Below, in pieces: positions 6,152 through 12,944 of a stretch of DNA of 48,358 nt. The position numbers and the translations under genes are program-made. Within the stretch, counting starts at the first letter, position 1; each line of letters starts with the position of its first letter. Source of the stretch: a virus. Under the pieces are notes generated by a model, which did no database searches, had not been told where the DNA came from, and was given only the letters and a program-made list of their open reading frames with translations. The DNA lies in IMG/VR virus record IMGVR_UViG_3300037246_001246, positions 1-48,358 of that record. One strand, given 5' to 3'.

Positions 6152-6533
6152 CGATAACGATATCGATCCGGCAGAGTTCTACGATAACATCCAAGAGGAC
6201 AAAGACCAGTGTGAGACGAACATCATCGCACTGCTCCAAGGGACCACGGACCTGTATGAGAATGTCCAACAGGTCCTCGACGAATTCGCCTGGAAGGTGA
6301 AGCGCACCTCTCAGGTGATGGTAAACGCCTACAACCAGGACCATCCGTGGTGGCCTTTCGATCCACAGGATCAGAGTCCACTGAACAAGGATGAGTTCAA
6401 TCGTCTGAACGACTATAATGGAGGACCCTTCTATGTGTATCAGGCCGACTACGTCGTATGGATGCTACACCTCCAGGATAGGTTCAACAAGTACGGCTAC
6501 GATCGAGAGGGGGTGAAAGATGCACACACGTGA
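6141..6533 (+). CDS. Hypothetical protein
   Basis: A 130-residue acidic protein, rich in aromatic residues in the second half (QDHPWWPFDPQDQ, GGPFYVYQADYVVWMLHLQDRFNKYGYD). It looks helical. It overlaps its neighbours at both ends (11 and 14 bases), in keeping with a compact operon. No family is recognised. Confidence 0.65.
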   Translation: MTTNDNDIDPAEFYDNIQEDKDQCETNIIALLQGTTDLYENVQQVLDEFAWKVKRTSQVMVNAYNQDHPWWPFDPQDQSPLNKDEFNRLNDYNGGPFYVYQADYVVWMLHLQDRFNKYGYDREGVKDAHT

Positions 6534-6762
6534 CTTTGATGAGAAACGAATTTCCATTCACTATAATGGTGACTACAGTGGTGATGTCATTATCTCACAA
6601 AGGATACATCCCGGGCTGATCACCGAGGAAATCTGGGAGATGTCTGTACCGTTCAGTGTACTGGCTGAGTTTATAGCCGGCGCTGTTCGTGACAAGCGAA
6701 TGGAACGCCTCGAGAACCTCGAGTGGTTCTATCTGCTTGGATTCGACAATGAAGCGCCCTGA
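6520..6762 (+). CDS. Hypothetical protein
   Basis: An 80-residue protein preceded by GAGAGGGGGTGAA. The N-terminal half is beta-rich (KRISIHYNGDYSGDVIISQRI) and the C-terminal half helical. The pattern resembles small phage proteins whose function is unknown. It is the last gene before the promoter at 6793. Confidence 0.6.
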   Translation: MHTRDFDEKRISIHYNGDYSGDVIISQRIHPGLITEEIWEMSVPFSVLAEFIAGAVRDKRMERLENLEWFYLLGFDNEAP

Positions 6763-6792
6763 GGGAAGGAGAAATAAACCCAAAGAAATTGG

Positions 6793-6822
6793 TTGATATG
6801 GGTCTAGAACCACGACTATAAT
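6793..6822 (+). promoter_or_regulatory. Sigma70-like promoter with TCTAGA in the spacer
   Basis: TTGATA (6793-6798), an 18-base spacer containing GGTCTAGAACC, and TATAAT (6817-6822). The spacer box and its position relative to the two hexamers match the promoters at 7940 and 13234. The transcript would start near 6829 and cover only the gene at 6885 before the terminator at 7343. Confidence 0.75.
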
Positions 6823-6884
6823 TGTAAATATACAAGCTAGGGGCGACCAACAAGAGGCGTCCCGTGTCTCAAGGAGGTGCCCAA

Positions 6885-7268
6885 GTGGCACGTAGGACAG
6901 AAGCAGCTGCGGCTGCCGAAGGCGAAGAGGCGACCGAAGAGGAGGCGCCTGCCAAGTCGAAGAAAGCAGACAAGCCTGAGGGTTGGATCTCTCCGGTCCT
7001 GTTCGCGAAGCTCTACTCCTGCCAGCGAGCCGGAGTGGAACTGTCGGTCGAGAACTATGCCGCACTGGGCACACCCCAACAGGTTCGTCCGCAGAGCATG
7101 TACGGCCTCATCAACAACAATGCCAAGTTCGCGGAGGCCGCTGTCGAGAAGAACACCGACGGCCACCTCATGATCAACCAAGCGGCTGGTCTTGAATTCC
7201 TCGCTACGCGTGACGCTGCGAAGGTGGAGAAGGACGCTGCGAAGGCTGCGGAGGCGGCTGCCGAGTAG
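6885..7268 (+). CDS. Ala/Lys/Glu-rich DNA-binding-like protein, paralogue 3
   Basis: The GTG at 6885 is chosen because AAGGAGGTG lies at 6871-6879; an in-frame GTG at 6864 lacks a site. The 127-residue product has a low-complexity Ala/Glu/Lys N-terminus. The central domain (about 35-105) shares the VRPQSMYGLI core with the helix-turn-helix proteins at 2218 and 5235. The tail is an AAKVEKDAAKAAEAAAE repeat. It has a private strong promoter and a strong terminator, so it is probably abundant. A histone-like or regulatory DNA-binding role is inferred. Confidence 0.7.
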   Translation: MARRTEAAAAAEGEEATEEEAPAKSKKADKPEGWISPVLFAKLYSCQRAGVELSVENYAALGTPQQVRPQSMYGLINNNAKFAEAAVEKNTDGHLMINQAAGLEFLATRDAAKVEKDAAKAAEAAAE

Positions 7269-7273
7269 ACCGA

Positions 7274-7339
7274 TCTTGGGCGTCGGGAGGCGATGTGATT
7301 CTCCCCGTACCACATCTCCCACAGCTTCTCGGCGCCCAT
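7274..7339 (+). promoter_or_regulatory. Nested hairpin after the 6885 gene
   Basis: TGGGCG near 7274 pairs with CGCCCA near 7339, and inside this GGGAG and GATGTG pair with CACATC and CTCCC. The nested stem lies between the stop codon (7268) and the intrinsic terminator at 7343. It may protect the transcript's 3' end or assist termination. Confidence 0.45.
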
Positions 7340-7342
7340 AAC

Positions 7343-7376
7343 AAAGCCACCCTCTGATCAGGGTGGCTTTGTTTTT
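7343..7376 (+). terminator. Strong intrinsic terminator
   Basis: AAAGCCACCCT and AGGGTGGCTTT form a perfect 11-bp GC-rich stem with a six-base loop, followed by GTTTTT. It closes the one-gene unit that begins at the 6793 promoter. The core GCCACCCT/AGGGTGGC is also used in the hairpin at 27032-27080. Confidence 0.9.
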
Positions 7377-7390
7377 ACCTGGAGGATCTG

Positions 7391-7657
7391 ATGTCACAAT
7401 CCTGGAGAGCACAGGCCGAATGTATTGGGACGACACCTGATCTCTTCTTCCCACCCTATGACCTCCCAAAGGCGAAGAGATTCCATCTGGAACGAATGGC
7501 GAAGTCCATCTGTGCTGACTGTAGTGTACGCATAGAGTGCCTGGAATTTTCAATACGAGCCCCTTTACAAACTGTAGAGGGGATCTGGGGTGGAAAGAAT
7601 GAAAAGGAACGTCGGGCTATACGACGGAAAGTAGTACGCCAAGATGCTAGTACTTGA
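7391..7657 (+). CDS. WhiB-family Fe-S transcriptional regulator
   Basis: An 88-residue protein with the four WhiB cysteines at residues 11, 41, 44 and 50 (CX2CX5C for the last three) and the GIWGG turn at about 64-68, followed by a basic tail (KNEKERRAIRRK). WhiB proteins carry a 4Fe-4S cluster, bind the primary sigma factor and occur only in actinobacteria and their phages. The gene follows the terminator at 7343 with GGAGG just before its ATG. It could redirect host or phage promoters. Confidence 0.93.
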   Translation: MSQSWRAQAECIGTTPDLFFPPYDLPKAKRFHLERMAKSICADCSVRIECLEFSIRAPLQTVEGIWGGKNEKERRAIRRKVVRQDAST

Positions 7658-7943
7658 CTTTGATCACATGCACGGTGCGTGGGTCACTGACACTAGGTTC
7701 AAAGGGTCATACGGTCGGATTGCTTGGCGCGAGAGCAAAACAACCTTCTGGGTTAAGTGGGAGAGGCACCAGATGGGAGACAAGCGTTCGTCGGGTTCAT
7801 GTGTGGATGCTACCGATCTCTTTCTCCTCCCGGTGGGATCTGAGCCCTGGTTCTCTCCTTGCCACTTTTGTGGTGAGTACGGATCAATCAGTCAGCAACG
7901 GCGGGTAAGAGTTATGGCGGAGAGCAAAAAGGAAACCACTTGA
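7644..7943 (+). CDS. Hypothetical protein with CxxC
   Basis: A 99-residue reading frame that overlaps the end of the whiB gene by 14 bases. It contains CHFC at about residues 73-76. The start ATG at 7644 has only a weak purine-rich site upstream, so the start is uncertain. The N-terminal half is beta-like (GAWVTDTRFKGSYGRIAWRESKTTFWVKWE). No family is recognised. Confidence 0.5.
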   Translation: MLVLDFDHMHGAWVTDTRFKGSYGRIAWRESKTTFWVKWERHQMGDKRSSGSCVDATDLFLLPVGSEPWFSPCHFCGEYGSISQQRRVRVMAESKKETT

Positions 7944-7969
7944 GATGTTTCTAGGGACTACTATATAAT
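7940..7969 (+). promoter_or_regulatory. Promoter for a leaderless transcript
   Basis: TTGAGA (7940-7945), an 18-base spacer containing TGTTTCTAGGGAC, and TATAAT (7964-7969). The box matches the promoters at 6793 and 13234. The expected transcription start, six to seven bases after the -10 box, coincides with the ATG at 7976. Confidence 0.75.
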
Positions 7970-7975
7970 ATAATT

Positions 7976-8170
7976 ATGAGACTCAAATTGACTACCGCGG
8001 AGGCAACCTATCTGATTGATGCCTTAGACATTTGGATCGAAGGGTATCAAGACATAGGTGAGGAGGAGATTCCAACCGAAGTAATGGTGGATCTCCTAGA
8101 CAGAAGACAAGCAGCCGAGGACATCAGGAACAGGATACACAAAGGACTCAAGCGTGGACGTAAATTCTAA
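7976..8170 (+). CDS. Small protein from a probable leaderless mRNA
   Basis: A 64-residue, mostly helical protein (LTTAEATYLIDALDIWIEGYQD...). The ATG lies only six bases after the -10 hexamer, so no ribosome binding site fits between them. The next in-frame ATG (about residue 37) would remove most of the conserved-looking helix. Leaderless translation is common in actinobacteria. It overlaps the next gene by 17 bases. No function is recognised. Confidence 0.65.
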   Translation: MRLKLTTAEATYLIDALDIWIEGYQDIGEEEIPTEVMVDLLDRRQAAEDIRNRIHKGLKRGRKF

Positions 8171-8552
8171 AGAGCCAACGCCGGCACTCTTTGATCAATG
8201 CCTTCAAGTGTACGTAGAGATGACCGAACATGCTCTCATGACAGAGATCGCAGAAGACCAAACTGGGCTGGTCTATACAGGGTTCCTGACCAAATTGATC
8301 ACCCGAGACCTACACTTCAGCAACCCATACTACACCAAGATCACCGGACGTCTCAAGGCCATGGACTGTATACGTCAGCTCAAACGTGGAGGCTCGACGT
8401 CACCATCTGTGTGGCTTCTGATGCAAGAGCCTACGCTGGAACAATTCAACGAGGCCAAGACCAAGTCGACAACCCGACCTGCTGGTTGGCGTGAGTCGAT
8501 CGAACAACAGATCAGGTCTCTTAACGAGCGTCTAAACAAGGCAGGGATCTAA
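8154..8552 (+). CDS. Winged-helix-like protein
   Basis: A 132-residue protein with a GTG start inside the end of the preceding gene. Residues about 42-80 (GFLTKLITRDLHFSNPYYTKITGRLKAMDCIRQLKRGG) have the spacing of a winged helix, and the C-terminus is a coiled helix (RESIEQQIRSLNERLNKAG). DNA binding is likely from this pattern; no exact family is assigned. Confidence 0.6.
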   Translation: MDVNSKEPTPALFDQCLQVYVEMTEHALMTEIAEDQTGLVYTGFLTKLITRDLHFSNPYYTKITGRLKAMDCIRQLKRGGSTSPSVWLLMQEPTLEQFNEAKTKSTTRPAGWRESIEQQIRSLNERLNKAGI

Positions 8553-8848
8553 TGGCACACACTGAGCGAACCAAACTGTCGATGGCACGTAAGTGCCCTA
8601 AGTGCAATACGATTGGAGAGCTTGTCAAAGAGGCTCCTACGACAGACCCTCGACTGACAGGTTACGTCTTCCGATGCACACGCAATCTCTGTTCGTGGTA
8701 CGACACAACGTGGGTTGTCACAGCAGATGAGTTCGGTGACGTTGTTACACGAGACCCACATGCTCCGAAGAAGTGGCCTGAGCTGCCTAAGATCAGTGAT
8801 GCAACCCGCAAGCGTATCAGGGAGACATTCGATGATACGGAAACATAA
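8552..8848 (+). CDS. Zinc-ribbon protein
   Basis: A 98-residue protein with a clear zinc ribbon: CPKC at residues 15-18 and Cys42/Cys47 (RCTRNLCSWYDTTW). The rest is polar and helical. Its ATG overlaps the stop of the previous gene (TAATG). Zinc ribbons of this kind are common as small phage nucleic-acid-binding proteins; the role is unknown. Confidence 0.7.
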   Translation: MAHTERTKLSMARKCPKCNTIGELVKEAPTTDPRLTGYVFRCTRNLCSWYDTTWVVTADEFGDVVTRDPHAPKKWPELPKISDATRKRIRETFDDTET

Positions 8849-9020
8849 CTTCGTCGACACACCCATTGTGGACCTCGAGGAAAAGATCAGTGACATATCG
8901 AGGTACATATACTACAATCAGGAGCACGATCGGGCACCGATGGCTACGCTTGCGGCAGAGCAAGAGCTAGACATGATGCTGATCGAACTTCAAAGGCTGG
9001 AAGATGTTGATCAAAAGTAA
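8832..9020 (+). CDS. Small acidic helical protein
   Basis: A 62-residue protein starting at ATG 8832, inside the end of the previous gene. The sequence (DLEEKISDISRYIYYNQEHDRAP, then AAEQELDMMLIELQRLEDVDQK) predicts two helices and a coiled coil. It overlaps the helicase start by 17 bases, so it is probably translated with it and may be an accessory factor. No family is recognised. Confidence 0.6.
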   Translation: MIRKHNFVDTPIVDLEEKISDISRYIYYNQEHDRAPMATLAAEQELDMMLIELQRLEDVDQK

Positions 9021-10455
9021 GCGTACGGACATCAAGCTCTATCCCTTCCAAGCGGAGGATGTAGACGTGCTTGAGGACCGCAAGTCTGTACTCCTTGCCT
9101 GGGAGATGGGGACTGGTAAGACCGTCGCTGCCATCGAGTTAGACCTTCGACACAGACTCGAGCGCTCTGTGGGAGGATTCGGACAAGTGCCGACTTTGGT
9201 AATTGCACCTTTGACCACGTTGGAATCTACCTGGGTGTACCACTACGAGACCTTCGCACCTCACCTGAAGGTCCAGATGATCGAGACTAAGAACAGATCA
9301 GCCTTCGTCAAGGCTATCAAGGATGGTACCGCTGACGTCTACATCTGTCACTGGGAATCCCTACGTCTAATCCAGCCTGAGATAGCTCGCATCATGTTTG
9401 GTCACGTCATTGCCGATGAGGCCCACAGGGCTAAGAACAGGAAGGCCCAGCAGACACGGGCGCTCAAGAAGTTTCGTACCCACAGACGCACCGCGCTGAC
9501 GGGTACGCCTGCTACCAATAAGCCATACGACCTCTGGTCGATCTTGAACTGGCTGTACCCCCAGATGTTCAAATCCTTCTGGAGGTTCTACGAAACGTAC
9601 TGTAGCTATGAGATATCCTACCCACATGGGTACAGGAAGTTTCTGGGTACCAAGAACGAGCAGCAGCTCCTAGATGAGATACGTCCGTTCTATAGACGTC
9701 ACCTGAAGTTGGAGCAGTGCTGTCCTCATCATCCCGGCGGAGTACAGCCGGATCTACCTCCAAAGTATTACTCCAAGATCTGGGTCGACTTGTTGCCTAA
9801 GCAGCGCACGGCCTACAATCAGATGAGAAAGGATATGATCGCATGGTTGGAGAGCCAGGACGATACCCAGCCACTCGTTGCGCCTGTTGTGATCGCCCAG
9901 TTGGTGAGGTTGCAACAGCTATCTGTGGCCTATGCCTCGATAACCTATATTTCAGACGAACACTCGGAGGAGACAAGTACTACTGTGAAGCTCATAGAGC
10001 CTTCCTCAAAGCTGGACGCCCTGATGCAGATCATCGAGGACAATGAAGGAGAACAAATTGTCGTCTTCAGTCAGTTCAAAGGATTCATCGAGCTTGCGGC
10101 GGCAAGACTACGAAAACATAAGATCAGATTTGCAAAGATTACAGGCGATGTTGCACACGGTGATAGGGCGGCTGAGATCGATCGATTCCAGCGTGGAGAG
10201 AGCCCTATCTTTCTCGGCACAATCGCCGCAGGAGGAGAGGGAATTACACTCACTGCTGCATCAACTGTGGTGTTCATTGATCGAGATTGGTCACCTGCAA
10301 GAAACGCCCAAGCAGAAGATCGCCTCCACCGCATTGGACAACCTGACGCAGTACATGTCATAGACATCATGGCGCACGATACAATAGACCGTGGGAGGCA
10401 CCAGACTTTGGAACTCAAGAGACATTGGATCAGGAAGATCCTAGGAGACGAATAA
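9004..10455 (+). CDS. SNF2-type superfamily 2 DNA helicase/ATPase
   Basis: A 483-residue protein with the SF2/SNF2 motifs in order: Q-like N-terminus (LYPFQAEDV), Walker A MGTGKT (residues 35-40), motif Ia (VIAPLTTLESTW), DEAH box (ADEAH, about 138-142), motif III (LTGTPATN), motif V (GTIAAGGEGITLT) and motif VI (QAEDRLHRIGQ, about 440-450). Phage SNF2-like proteins are usually placed with replication, recombination or DNA remodelling. It precedes the array of tiny genes and shares an operon with zinc-ribbon genes. The length is normal for the phage form. Confidence 0.93.
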   Translation: MLIKSKRTDIKLYPFQAEDVDVLEDRKSVLLAWEMGTGKTVAAIELDLRHRLERSVGGFGQVPTLVIAPLTTLESTWVYHYETFAPHLKVQMIETKNRSAFVKAIKDGTADVYICHWESLRLIQPEIARIMFGHVIADEAHRAKNRKAQQTRALKKFRTHRRTALTGTPATNKPYDLWSILNWLYPQMFKSFWRFYETYCSYEISYPHGYRKFLGTKNEQQLLDEIRPFYRRHLKLEQCCPHHPGGVQPDLPPKYYSKIWVDLLPKQRTAYNQMRKDMIAWLESQDDTQPLVAPVVIAQLVRLQQLSVAYASITYISDEHSEETSTTVKLIEPSSKLDALMQIIEDNEGEQIVVFSQFKGFIELAAARLRKHKIRFAKITGDVAHGDRAAEIDRFQRGESPIFLGTIAAGGEGITLTAASTVVFIDRDWSPARNAQAEDRLHRIGQPDAVHVIDIMAHDTIDRGRHQTLELKRHWIRKILGDE

Positions 10456-10655
10456 TGAAAGCACTGTACCGACAATGGCGATTCTGGATCACTGGCTACA
10501 AGGGGATCAGCGACGGTGAACTGGTCATTCGGTTCCGCAGATGGCGGGTCAACCACTGGTGGCCTGCACGAATCCGGCAACTGAACATAGAACTGGTTCA
10601 CTACCGGCGGTGGCTCCGTGAGTGTGGGGAATCCCTCGGAGGCAACGATGGGTGA
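10455..10655 (+). CDS. Small Trp/Arg-rich protein
   Basis: A 66-residue basic protein whose ATG overlaps the TAA of the helicase gene. It is unusually rich in Trp and Arg (LYRQWRFWITGYKG, RFRRWRVNHWWPARIRQ). The C-terminus GGNDG is encoded by the ribosome-binding repeat of the next gene. A nucleic-acid or membrane-associated role is possible; nothing is recognised. Confidence 0.6.
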   Translation: MKALYRQWRFWITGYKGISDGELVIRFRRWRVNHWWPARIRQLNIELVHYRRWLRECGESLGGNDG

Positions 10656-10860
10656 GAACTGGACTGGCCGAGCTTGGTGCTACCAGGACAAAGAATGGTG
10701 CTACCCCCAGAAACCAACGAGCCCCATGTCGCTGGAACATTGCGACTGCTGCATGGAGGCAGCAGGGTACGAGAAGCGATGGGTTCTGGCTACCGAAAGA
10801 GGCGACGATGAGCCAACGGTGGAAGAAGTTGACGCCAGGAGAGTAGCTGGTGGCGCATGA
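10648..10860 (+). CDS. Small Cys-rich protein in the repeat-start cluster
   Basis: A 70-residue protein starting at the ATG of the GGAGGCAACGATG element; an in-frame GTG at 10618 has no such element. It contains several Cys and His residues (AWCYQDKEWCYPQ, then EHCDCCMEAAGY) that could bind metal. The C-terminus overlaps the next gene. A frame at 10808-10846 (12 codons) begins inside it at another copy of the start element. Confidence 0.55.
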   Translation: MGENWTGRAWCYQDKEWCYPQKPTSPMSLEHCDCCMEAAGYEKRWVLATERGDDEPTVEEVDARRVAGGA

Positions 10861-11045
10861 GTGACGAACGAGGAAAAGAATACGCCCGACTCCAGATGAT
10901 GGAATGGGCTGAAGGACGACGTTCCTATACGAACCTTGGCCCTGAGGCACCATACACGCCTGACGTTATAGCGATAATGGACGCTCAGGAGGTTGTGAAG
11001 TGGGCAACGGTATACCGAGCGTTAGTCGGAGGCGACGATGGGTAA
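10857..11045 (+). CDS. Small protein of the repeat-start cluster
   Basis: A 62-residue protein (MSDERGKEYARLQMMEWAEGR at the start), with its ATG overlapping the preceding stop (ATGA). It ends VGGDDG, a tail encoded by the start element of the gene at 11038. It looks helical and is neutral to acidic. No family is recognised. Confidence 0.55.
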   Translation: MSDERGKEYARLQMMEWAEGRRSYTNLGPEAPYTPDVIAIMDAQEVVKWATVYRALVGGDDG

Positions 11046-11157
11046 CTGGTTCAAACAAATCTGGTTGACGATGTTCCCCAAGTACGACATGAGTTACGAA
11101 GCGTGGCTGGAGTACGGGGACCCGACCCGCTACCGAATGCGAGGCGACGATGCGTGA
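11038..11157 (+). CDS. 39-residue protein of the repeat-start cluster
   Basis: A short frame from the ATG of GGAGGCGACGATG to TGA at 11155-11157, product MGNWFKQIWLTMFPKYDMSY... with 39 residues. It is rich in aromatic residues. The C-terminus RGDDA is encoded by the next start element. It is supported by the conserved start element and by filling the gap between its neighbours exactly. Confidence 0.5.
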   Translation: MGNWFKQIWLTMFPKYDMSYEAWLEYGDPTRYRMRGDDA

Positions 11158-11452
11158 CCTACTGCACGTTCAAGAAGCAGCCGAGATTGCCAACGCCATA
11201 GAGCAGAGGCAAGCCCGTTGGGACGAGACGCTGGAGCAGTCGATCGTCGTCGTGCTGCTCAACTACGGAGGCAAGTTCATCGAGGTGTCCTGCGTGAACG
11301 GCGAGTGGATCGGAACGAAAGACGACCTACGGGGTAGTAAGGGTCTGCCTCGTTGCCCCAGCGGGCATCCACTGCTGGAGACATCCGGCGGGAAGCGGCT
11401 GGCCTTGGTTGACGTATCTCTCCCCAGGATCGAAGGAGGCGCCGATGCGTGA
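11150..11452 (+). CDS. Hypothetical protein of the repeat-start cluster
   Basis: A 100-residue protein starting at a copy of the GAGGCGACGATG element. The N-terminus is helical (VQEAAEIANAIEQRQARWDETLEQS). The middle is beta-rich, with the possible zinc residues Cys73 and His77 (RCPSGHPLLETSGGKRLALVDV). It ends EGGADA from the next start element. No family is assigned. Confidence 0.6.
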   Translation: MRDLLHVQEAAEIANAIEQRQARWDETLEQSIVVVLLNYGGKFIEVSCVNGEWIGTKDDLRGSKGLPRCPSGHPLLETSGGKRLALVDVSLPRIEGGADA

Positions 11453-11534
11453 CAATCAACGAGGATGGCGGTATCGCTTCTGGTACTTCGTGGAGGGCGT
11501 GAAGTTGAGAGTTCAGGAACGGAGGCGACGATGA
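11445..11534 (+). CDS. 29-residue basic peptide of the repeat-start cluster
   Basis: The frame from the ATG of GGAGGCGCCGATG to TGA 11532-11534 encodes MRDNQRGWRYRFWYFVEG... and ends QERRRR, where the Arg run is the start element read in another frame. At 29 residues it is only supported by its start element and by the exact overlap (ATGA) with the next start. Confidence 0.4.
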   Translation: MRDNQRGWRYRFWYFVEGVKLRVQERRRR

Positions 11535-11800
11535 CAGCTCGGGATAGGTTGTTCGCGGCGATTGACAGCCGGTGTTTACACCTACCACCAGGAAACGAGG
11601 CGACGATGAGTGAGCGTGCGGGCCTGGATGTGAAAATCGTTGAGGCACATGGATTCTGCCCCGAGACCTGGCCGCATGTCACTGGTGGCTGGTTCACGCA
11701 TGAATGCGGTCGAGGCAAGGGACATGGGGGTCGCCATACCTGTGAACATTCGGGGTGTCTCTCTTGGCGTCCTGTAACAGAAGGAGGCGACGATGAGTGA
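11531..11800 (+). CDS. Zinc-binding-like protein with two in-frame start elements
   Basis: An 89-residue frame from ATG 11531. A second complete start element at 11606 lies in the same frame with no stop between, so a 64-residue product (MSERAGLDVKIVEAHGFCPETW...) is equally likely. The C-terminal part holds Cys and His residues suited to zinc (GFCPETW, FTHECGRGKGHGGRHTCEHSGC). It ends EGGDDE from the next element. The two starts suggest either fusion of two small genes after loss of a stop or two isoforms. Confidence 0.55.
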   Translation: MTARDRLFAAIDSRCLHLPPGNEATMSERAGLDVKIVEAHGFCPETWPHVTGGWFTHECGRGKGHGGRHTCEHSGCLSWRPVTEGGDDE

Positions 11801-11957
11801 CACGCACGAGTACCGACGAGGCTGGGCCGAAGGGTACAAGGCTGCCAAGGACTCGCTCCAGTTCATGCTCCGAAGGGAGTTCAGCAAGGGCTACCAAGCC
11901 GGCATGGAGGATGAGCAGCAAGCTCATGCTGAGGCCGAAGGCGGCGACGATGGATGA
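11793..11957 (+). CDS. 54-residue protein of the repeat-start cluster
   Basis: Starts at the ATG of AAGGAGGCGACGATG and ends at TGA 11955-11957. The product (MSDTHEYRRGWAEGYKAAKD...) has a GWAEGYKAAKDS pattern echoed by KGYQAGMEDEQ, suggesting a small internal duplication, and ends EGGDDG. An open frame shifted by one base also spans this stretch but has no start element. No function is recognised. Confidence 0.55.
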   Translation: MSDTHEYRRGWAEGYKAAKDSLQFMLRREFSKGYQAGMEDEQQAHAEAEGGDDG

Positions 11958-12141
11958 GCACGCAGTTGTGGCACTCATGAAAAGCAGCGAGTCCGAGGAA
12001 GAATGGAACGCAAACGCAGACACCGTCAAAGCAGCGTTCGGTGGCGACTACCCCGAGTTTTGGTACAAGGCCATCGTCCTGTCGGGCGTCCTAGCGACGA
12101 CCGCAATGTGGTTTCAGGGGCGACCAAGGAGGCGACGATGA
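11950..12141 (+). CDS. Small protein with a possible membrane helix
   Basis: A 63-residue protein from the ATG of GGCGGCGACGATG. The first half is acidic and helical. Residues about 37-55 (YKAIVLSGVLATTAMWFQG) could form one membrane span, followed by the RPRRRR tail encoded by the next start element. The upstream part of this frame is a shadow of the 11793 gene. Confidence 0.5.
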   Translation: MDEHAVVALMKSSESEEEWNANADTVKAAFGGDYPEFWYKAIVLSGVLATTAMWFQGRPRRRR

Positions 12142-12407
12142 GTGACACACCCCATGAACCAGGGCGAGAACCACAGGCCCCTGACGGTGACACGCTCGCC
12201 CGAGATGAGGCCAGGAAGATTGCCCACGAGACAGTGGACGCGTTCTTCGGTTCCTTCTACCAGGGCGAACCCGAGTTCCGGTTCCACGCTGAATGGAGTG
12301 TGAACGTACCGTTTCCATGCCTGCTCGTCTATGTGCAGCACGGTACGTTCCGACCGCCGACAACGATGTGGGTGGATTGGGAAGAGATCGGAGGCGTCGA
12401 TGGGTAA
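12138..12407 (+). CDS. Hypothetical protein of the repeat-start cluster
   Basis: An 89-residue protein starting at AAGGAGGCGACGATG (MSDTPHEPGREPQAPDGD...). After a disordered N-terminus it has an alpha/beta region (KIAHETVDAFFGSFYQGEPEFRFHAEWSVNVPFPCLLVYVQ). It ends IGGVDG from the next element. No family is recognised. Confidence 0.55.
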   Translation: MSDTPHEPGREPQAPDGDTLARDEARKIAHETVDAFFGSFYQGEPEFRFHAEWSVNVPFPCLLVYVQHGTFRPPTTMWVDWEEIGGVDG

Positions 12408-12573
12408 GATAGGTACACAGACAGAGTACAAGGTAGTAATACCGAGTCAGGAAAAGATCTATACGGACTACACCAAGGCAGTAACAGTAGCTAGACAGCT
12501 GCAGAAGCACTTTGGCGATCAGGTATTATTCTATCGCCGTACGTTGACACCATGGGAGGAGCTGGAGTTTTGA
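12400..12573 (+). CDS. 57-residue protein, last of the repeat-start cluster
   Basis: Starts at the ATG of GGAGGCGTCGATG (MGKIGTQTEYKVVIPSQEK...). The product is a compact alpha/beta protein with a basic helix (DYTKAVTVARQLQKHFGDQVLFYRRTL). It is the last gene to use the special start element; downstream genes use other sites. Confidence 0.55.
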   Translation: MGKIGTQTEYKVVIPSQEKIYTDYTKAVTVARQLQKHFGDQVLFYRRTLTPWEELEF

Positions 12574-12728
12574 AAGAAGGAGCCCTAGCCCCACGATTGG
12601 AGCGGATACCATGTCGACGCCATTTGGACCCAGTTCGTGATCTCGCTTGGCGAGGTTGGTCGTGTCCCCGGTGTCACGCGCGGTTGTGGACTGACTTACA
12701 ACAGTACGAGATGGAACGCCTAACGTGA
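12570..12728 (+). CDS. 52-residue zinc-finger-like protein
   Basis: A TTG start overlapping the previous stop (TTGA), with GGAGGAGCTGGAG upstream. The product MKEGALAPRLERIPCRRHLD... contains Cys15, His18, Cys32, Cys35 and His36 (CRRH then CPRCH), a good zinc-finger pattern. The stop is TGA at 12726-12728. The start codon is weak, so confidence rests mainly on the metal motif and the exact overlap. Confidence 0.5.
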   Translation: MKEGALAPRLERIPCRRHLDPVRDLAWRGWSCPRCHARLWTDLQQYEMERLT

Positions 12729-12764
12729 TGCCGCTGTGGTACTCGTTCTATATAAGGTGACAAT

Positions 12765-12944
12765 ATGAAAGTTGAAGGTACGAAGTACTTTGTACAGCAC
12801 TGGGATCACAAGCGTGTGAACTGGTCTCAGCGAGGCGTTGGTTACAACCTAGAGGAGAATGCCCGGCGCACATACGACATCGATCAGATCAACCGACGCA
12901 TCGTGAAGCGTACATTCTTCTCCCGTGACGATGTGATCACATGA
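12765..12944 (+). CDS. 59-residue hypothetical protein
   Basis: Starts at ATG 12765 behind AAGGTGA and ends in an ATGA overlap with the next gene. The product (MKVEGTKYFVQHWDHKRVNW..., ending FFSRDDVIT) is basic with a beta-helix pattern. No family is recognised. Confidence 0.55.
   Translation: MKVEGTKYFVQHWDHKRVNWSQRGVGYNLEENARRTYDIDQINRRIVKRTFFSRDDVIT

Larger units (their letters stand above)
10636..12402 (+). repeat. Start-associated repeat GGAGGCGACGATG, about 12 copies
   Basis: A conserved element that combines ribosome binding site and start codon precedes the ATGs at 10648, 10808, 11038, 11150, 11445, 11531, 11606, 11793, 11950, 12138 and 12400, with a degenerate copy at 10857. The consensus is GGAGGCGACGATG, often followed by AGTGA. 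Since the genes overlap, the element also encodes the C-termini of upstream proteins (GGDDG, GGNDG, GGVDG, GGADA, GGDDE or RRRR, depending on frame). The ATG at 10808 opens only 12 codons. Genes outside this segment use AAGGAGGTGA instead. Confidence 0.8.

Noticed and set aside
10622-10846. 74-codon frame overlapping the 10648 gene
   Set aside because: It is a shifted frame of the Cys-rich gene that starts at the conserved element; only its last 12 codons follow a start element of their own.
11797-11949. Upstream part of the frame that ends at 12141
   Set aside because: It is the shadow of the 11793-11957 gene; the start element at 11950 marks the real start.
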